Program-made: the position numbers and the translations under genes
Source: Cenarchaeum sp.
GTDB taxonomy: Archaea; Thermoproteota; Nitrososphaeria; Nitrososphaerales; Nitrosopumilaceae
NCBI GenBank assembly: GCA_020027365.1
Contig: JAHRAJ010000075.1
Location: 1 to 6,530 of the forward strand
Length of the DNA stretch: 6,530 nt
Direction: 5' to 3'
Notes under the pieces: generated by a model
Database searches by the model: none
What the model was told of the DNA's origin: nothing
Seen by the model: only the letters and a program-made list of their open reading frames with translations
In this document: in pieces, positions 4,940 through 6,530 of the stretch
How the letters are laid out: each line of letters opens with the position of its first letter
Numbering within the stretch: the first letter of the stretch is position 1

Positions 4940-6390
4940 CTATTCCCCCTTCATGTCCTGCCGCGTCCGAAACTCCGGCGTTATCCCAAGCGAGTCATAG
5001 TTGCCCGTCGAGCACGTAAAGCACATAGAGTCTACCGGCATGCCCACCGCGCGGGCCAGGTTTTCGGCGTCGTTGTACCCCAAAAAGTCCGATCCAATGC
5101 TCCTTCGGACCATCTCCGTGATGGCCTCCTCCCCGACCTCGCCGCCCTCTGAAAACGTCGCCAGCTCCTCCCTGGACGGAAAGTCAATCCCGGCATAGCA
5201 GGGAAACCTGATGGGCGGGTACGTTATCACCATGCTTATCCGCCTTGCACCCGCGCGCCTGAGCGCCTTTATGATCGCCCGCGAGCTTGTGCCGCGCACC
5301 AGACTGTCATCGATGACCACAACGTGCTTGTCACAAATTATCTCGCGTATCGGTATAATCCACCGGTTGATCTCCACCCTGTCGCTCTGGTGCGGCTCTA
5401 TAAAGCTGCGCAGCGGCCCCTTTTTGCTGTACCTGTCCTTGAGCAGCCCCTCGTCAAACGGAATCCCCAGCTCCTGTGCATACCCCAGCGCGGCCGGACG
5501 CGCCGAGTCTGGTACCGGTATCACCAAATCCGCGCCCCTCAGCGGAAACTTTTTTGCCAAAAACCGCCCGATGTTCTTGCGCGCCACATATATGTTGGTG
5601 CCCTCCATGTTGCTGGACGGGTGTGCAAAATACGTAAACTCAAACGAGCAGTGCGCCCTCTCCGTACCCTCTGAAAACATCTCCGTCTTTACGCCATCGC
5701 CGCTCATCCTTACAAGCTCGCCTGGAACAACATTGCGGACCAGCCGCGCACCAACCGACGAGAGCGCCGCAGACTCTGACGCCACGACATGCGTCCCGTC
5801 GGACTCTTTGTACCCCAGGACCATCGGCCTAAACCCCTTGGGATCCCGGGCCGCATATACAGACCCGTCGTCGGAGATGAACGTAAAGCAGTACGATCCC
5901 ACCATCTCGTTCTTCAGCACGGCAAGTGCCTCGCCCATCCCGCCCCTGTCAGATATCAGATCCACGAGGCGCCGTGCGGCCACCAGCGTGTCGCTCGCAC
6001 TCTGCGGCGTGAACGAGCACCCGCCCACCATGTTTGAAAGCTCCTCGACGTTGGATATGGTGCCGTTGTGCGCCACGCACAGGTCCCCCACCCTCAGCGG
6101 CTGCGCGTTGTCCAGCGAGCTGCGGCCCATCGTCGAATACCTGACGTGCCCTATCACGCACGGCGACTCGTACTCGTCGGCAATCTCCCCAAACTCCGAT
6201 CCGCCGAGGTCACCAGCCCCAGCCGCTTCAAAGGATCCCGGTTTGGCACGGCCAGCCCCCACGCCTCCTGCCCCCTGTGCTGCAGCGCGCGCAGCGCGTC
6301 GATCGCCATCGGAACCACGTTGATTCCCGACTCGCTGTAAATTCCGACGACGCCGCAGTTTTCCCCGACCTGCCGCCCATCATCACGCAT
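4940..6390 (-). CDS. purF: Amidophosphoribosyltransferase, interrupted by an apparent -1 frameshift
   Basis: PurF makes 5-phosphoribosylamine from PRPP and glutamine, the first committed step of purine synthesis. ATG 6390 gives an 11-residue propeptide and then Cys12 (ENCGVVGIYS), the nucleophile freed by self-cleavage in the Bacillus-type enzyme. The glutaminase domain continues with LQHRGQEAWG, then changes frame near 6187-6204 and resumes with GHVRYSTMGRSSLDNAQPL and AHNGTISN. The transferase domain has VIPVPDSARPAALGYA and the PRPP loop VVIDDSLVRGTSS. Four cysteines fit the [4Fe-4S] ligands of Bacillus PurF: AHCSFEF, FPCYAGID and the CFTC pair near the C-terminus. An insertion-like KKGPL lies inside DRYSKKGPLRSFIEP. 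Restoring one base gives about 483 aa, normal for the family. The second reading frame has no native N-terminus; a GTG at 6262 would omit the catalytic Cys. The start overlaps the preceding gene by 8 nt. A sequencing error, a real indel and recoding are all open. Confidence 0.93.
6187..6193 (-). other. Possible -1 slippery heptamer in purF
   Basis: The coding strand reads T TTG GGG in the frame of the PurF N-terminus, matching the X XXY YYZ layout. A -1 slip here gives TTT GGG and continues as GAG ATT GCC, the frame of the rest of PurF. I see no strong stem-loop or pseudoknot just downstream, and GGG in the YYY position is a weak slippery codon. Without a shift, translation ends at 6154 after a fragment of about 78 aa that lacks most of the enzyme. 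Confidence 0.3.
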
Positions 6391-6530
6391 GCGAAACCAG
6401 ATCCCCCAACGATCGTGACCACACGTCGCGCGCCTTAGCAACGCTTAGGGCGGCCGCCACGCCCCCCTCCTCCCCCGCCGCCGCCCCCGCCCCCGCCATC
6501 ACATCGCCCCACCCCACCCCCAACCGGACA
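6383..6530 (-). CDS. purL: C-terminal end of a probable phosphoribosylformylglycinamidine synthase, large subunit
   Basis: A frame open from the window edge encodes 48 residues ending in TGA (6385-6383). It has a VRLGVGWGDVM strand, a Gly/Ala/Glu-rich stretch (AGAGAAAGEEGG), and the end ALSVAKARDVWSRSLGDLVS. The order of strand, linker, short beta segment and helix with Trp, then Leu-rich end resembles the C-terminus of PurL (ATP-dependent step 4 of purine synthesis), where a Gly-Gly-Asp-like turn precedes a final helix containing a Trp. Its stop overlaps the purF ATG by 8 nt, and purL-purF adjacency is common. Coding is well supported by phase and overlap; the identity rests on a short tail and on context. 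The rest of the gene lies beyond the window. Confidence 0.6.
   Translation of the reverse strand, partial: VRLGVGWGDVMAGAGAAAGEEGGVAAALSVAKARDVWSRSLGDLVSHA
6462..6521 (-). other. G-tract cluster with G-quadruplex potential at the end of the upstream gene
   Basis: On the coding (minus) strand there are seven runs of four to six G within 60 nt, including GGGGG-C-GGGGG, and GGGGG followed after four bases by GGGGGG, all with short loops. They encode the Gly/Ala/Glu-rich linker of the probable PurL tail and end about 70 nt before the purF start. The runs would be present in the mRNA as well as in the non-template DNA strand. Confidence 0.5.

Noticed and set aside
5211..6323. A 370-codon plus-strand open frame opposite purF
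   Set aside because: It is antisense to the conserved PurF domains. Its Ser/Pro/Arg-rich translation has no recognisable motif.

Overview
The window looks archaeal and most resembles a GC-rich member of the Thaumarchaeota (Nitrososphaerota), possibly close to the sponge symbiont Cenarchaeum. The evidence is the archaeal-type S-adenosylhomocysteine hydrolase, a NAC/UBA-like helical domain, TATA-like boxes set 27 nt upstream of start codons (leaderless transcripts), GTG and TTG starts, and purL-purF coupling. The group assignment is inference; no rRNA or other marker gene is present.

Layout. Positions 1-1656 (+) hold the 3' part of a long coiled-coil gene with 60-residue internal repeats and an H1-like basic tail. 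It converges on a metal-dependent O-methyltransferase gene (1653-2285, -), and both genes use one CTAG as their stop. Positions 2286-3323 are about 1 kb without a convincing gene, holding only small candidate ORFs (33, 67 and 37 aa, all on -), an in-frame stop that may mark decay, and short inverted repeats. Positions 3324-3623 (+) encode a 99-aa protein with one hydrophobic segment and a C-terminal UBA-like domain, followed by a T9 terminator.

Positions 3651-6530 (-) look like one transcription unit read from the right edge: the end of a probable purL, then purF (overlapping by 8 nt), then ahcY (43-nt gap). PurL and PurF catalyse the fourth and first steps of purine synthesis. AhcY clears S-adenosylhomocysteine and yields adenosine, so the cluster joins purine supply to methyl-cycle upkeep. 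The O-methyltransferase elsewhere in the window is one producer of S-adenosylhomocysteine.

Most notable: (1) purF is split by an apparent -1 frameshift lying beside a U UUG GGG heptamer in exactly the right phase; (2) the 99-aa protein appears to put a UBA-like domain outside the cytoplasm; (3) AhcY has Gln where the family has a near-invariant active-site His; (4) the coiled-coil protein has an exact 180-nt repeat period.
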